Positions 62,848 through 64,000 of a stretch of 64,000 nt of DNA are shown piece by piece. Position 1 is the stretch's first letter, and each line of letters opens with the position of its first letter. The DNA is from Cognatilysobacter terrigena (GTDB lineage: Bacteria; Pseudomonadota; Gammaproteobacteria; Xanthomonadales; Xanthomonadaceae). A model generated the notes under the pieces. The model ran no database searches and was not told the DNA's origin. It saw only the letters and a list, made by a program, of their open reading frames with translations. The stretch is from the NCBI RefSeq assembly GCF_004361065.1, contig NZ_SELT01000015.1, positions 1 to 64,000 on the forward strand. Reading direction: 5' to 3'. Both the position numbers and the translations under genes were made by a program.

Positions 62848-64000
62848 TCAGGGCGTCGCGGGCGCGTGGCCGCGGCGCATCAGGTGCAGCACGATGTAGA
62901 TCGCGATCAGCGCGCCGAGCGAGATGATGATCGCGCGCCATTCCTCCGGCTTCAGCGTGAACAGGATCGCGCCCATGATGCCCGCGCCGATCAGGGGCAT
63001 CAGCGGGCCGCCGGGCATGCGGAACGGCGTGCCGCGCTCGCTGATGTTCGCGTGCTGCAGGCGCCACGCGGCGAGCGCGACCACCGCGTAGACCACGCAG
63101 ATCGCGCCACCCGAAACCGCGGCCAGGCCGTCGAACGAACCGCGCACGGCGAGGAAGCAGGCGATGCCGGCATGCGTCGCCAACCCGAGCAGCGGTACGC
63201 GATGCGACGCGCTGACCCGGCCGTAGATCGACGGCAGGTAGCCGTCACGGCCGAGCGCGAACAGCAGGCGCGACGAGCCGAGCAGGTTGCCGAGCAGGAA
63301 GCCCGCCATCGACACGCAGGCGGTGGCCAGCAGCAACGTGCGGCCGGCGCTGAACAGCTTGCCGGCGGTGTCGGCGATCGGCACCGGGCTGGTCGCGAGC
63401 GCGGGACCGAGCACGCCCTGGCCGACGATCTGCAGGCCGAGATACAGCGCGACCACCAGCAGGATCGCGACGACGGTCGCGCGCGGCACCGTCTTCGACG
63501 GATCGTCGAACTCGCCCGACGGCACCAGCGCGGTTTCGAGGCCGGAGTACGCGAACATCACCAGCACCAGCGATCCGCCGAGCGCGGCGATCGACGGCAC
63601 GTCGGCGGGATTGAAGCTCACCGCGCTCCAGTCCACGAACGGAATGCCGACGAGCACGAGCAGCGCGAGCGGTGCGAGCTTGACGCTCGCGAGCGTCGCC
63701 ACCGCGCGCGCGCCGAGCTTCACGCCGAATGCGTTGAGCAGGAACAGCAAGGCGTACGTGCCGATGATGAGTGCGGCGCGCGGTCCGGGTGCGTCCATCG
63801 CGGGCGCGAGCTTCGCGACCTGCTGCGCGAACGACGCGGCGACGCCCGCGCTGGACGCGACGTGACTGATCCACATCAGCGCGCCGGCGACGAAGCCGAA
63901 GAACGGCCCGAACGCGACGGACACGTAGGTGTACGGCCCGCCGGTCGCGTGCGCGCGACTGCCCGCGGCGGCGAAGCACAACGCGATCGGAATGATCGCG
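62848..64000 (-). CDS. APC-family amino acid permease, N-terminal part missing
   Basis: The frame is open at the window edge (reading AIIPIALCFAAAGSRAHATGGPYTY), so the true start lies beyond 64000. Visible are about 384 residues with roughly ten hydrophobic segments. GGPYTYVSVAFGPFFGFVAG and the FAYSGLETALVPSGEFDDPSKTVPRA segment are typical of the amino acid-polyamine-organocation superfamily. The C-terminal HAPATP tail is short. Substrate unknown. It converges on fghA with only three bases between the stops. Confidence 0.88.
   Translation of the reverse strand, partial: AIIPIALCFAAAGSRAHATGGPYTYVSVAFGPFFGFVAGALMWISHVASSAGVAASFAQQVAKLAPAMDAPGPRAALIIGTYALLFLLNAFGVKLGARAVATLASVKLAPLALLVLVGIPFVDWSAVSFNPADVPSIAALGGSLVLVMFAYSGLETALVPSGEFDDPSKTVPRATVVAILLVVALYLGLQIVGQGVLGPALATSPVPIADTAGKLFSAGRTLLLATACVSMAGFLLGNLLGSSRLLFALGRDGYLPSIYGRVSASHRVPLLGLATHAGIACFLAVRGSFDGLAAVSGGAICVVYAVVALAAWRLQHANISERGTPFRMPGGPLMPLIGAGIMGAILFTLKPEEWRAIIISLGALIAIYIVLHLMRRGHAPATP

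Overview
The window reads as chromosome of a GC-rich gammaproteobacterium of the Xanthomonadaceae/Lysobacteraceae type, most likely Lysobacter or a close relative. This is inferred from gene content (a one-chain indolepyruvate:ferredoxin oxidoreductase-family protein, I78 inhibitor lipoproteins, a complete mla operon that includes mlaA, a TonB-dependent receptor, recCBD) and the strongly GC-biased third codon positions. No rRNA, insertion sequence, prophage or CRISPR array was seen. Coding density is very high. Many neighbouring genes overlap by 4 bases (ATGA) or 1 base (TGATG), and convergent genes often end within about 20 bases of each other.

Layout. 1-6.2 kb: partial exported protein, large 2-oxoacid oxidoreductase, beta-propeller lipoprotein. 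6.2-9.4 kb: L,D-transpeptidase, 2H-phosphoesterase-like protein, and a visibly less GC-rich gene for a multidomain sulfotransferase/capsule-type protein. 9.4-13 kb: a helicase/exonuclease pair matching MrfA/MrfB of DNA repair. 13-16.9 kb: two I78 lipoproteins, topoisomerase IB, a Tet-type exporter, TspO. 16.9-21.5 kb: an ergothioneine locus (egtB, egtD, thioredoxin-reductase-like flavoprotein, divergent PLP enzyme). 21.5-24.1 kb: flavodoxin-fold protein, folE, glycine-zipper protein. 24.3-32.9 kb: recC-recB-recD. 33.1-37.4 kb: mlaFEDCB and mlaA, for retrograde phospholipid transport. 37.4-44.6 kb: rmuC, a glycosyltransferase, a BLUF photoreceptor with a C-terminal membrane helix, rlmI, a yybP-ykoY (Mn2+) riboswitch with terC, rhomboid, ubiA.

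44.7-50.3 kb: tRNA-Arg(CCG), truncated haemoglobin, a cupredoxin / c-di-GMP phosphodiesterase / outer-membrane protein cassette, DUF1003. 50.4-52.3 kb: a compact NTF2-like / GNAT / nitrilase-fold trio. 52.3-58.6 kb: ABC exporter pair, pirin, cytochrome c, alpha/beta hydrolase, zapE, small protein. 58.7-64 kb: TonB-dependent receptor, formaldehyde detoxification genes frmA-fghA, and a partial APC permease cut by the window end.

Themes. DNA repair (MrfAB, RecBCD, RmuC, TopIB), envelope maintenance (Mla, L,D-transpeptidase, porin-like protein) and thiol/redox chemistry (ergothioneine, glutathione-dependent formaldehyde oxidation, flavoproteins) dominate. The points most worth following up are the metal riboswitch with visible alternative helices, the four-gene redox operon around egtBD, the cupredoxin/PDE/porin cassette, the membrane-tethered BLUF protein, the fused sulfotransferase-like protein, and two genome-style signals: hairpins built around stop codons, and TANNNT boxes placed so close to start codons that leaderless mRNAs are likely.
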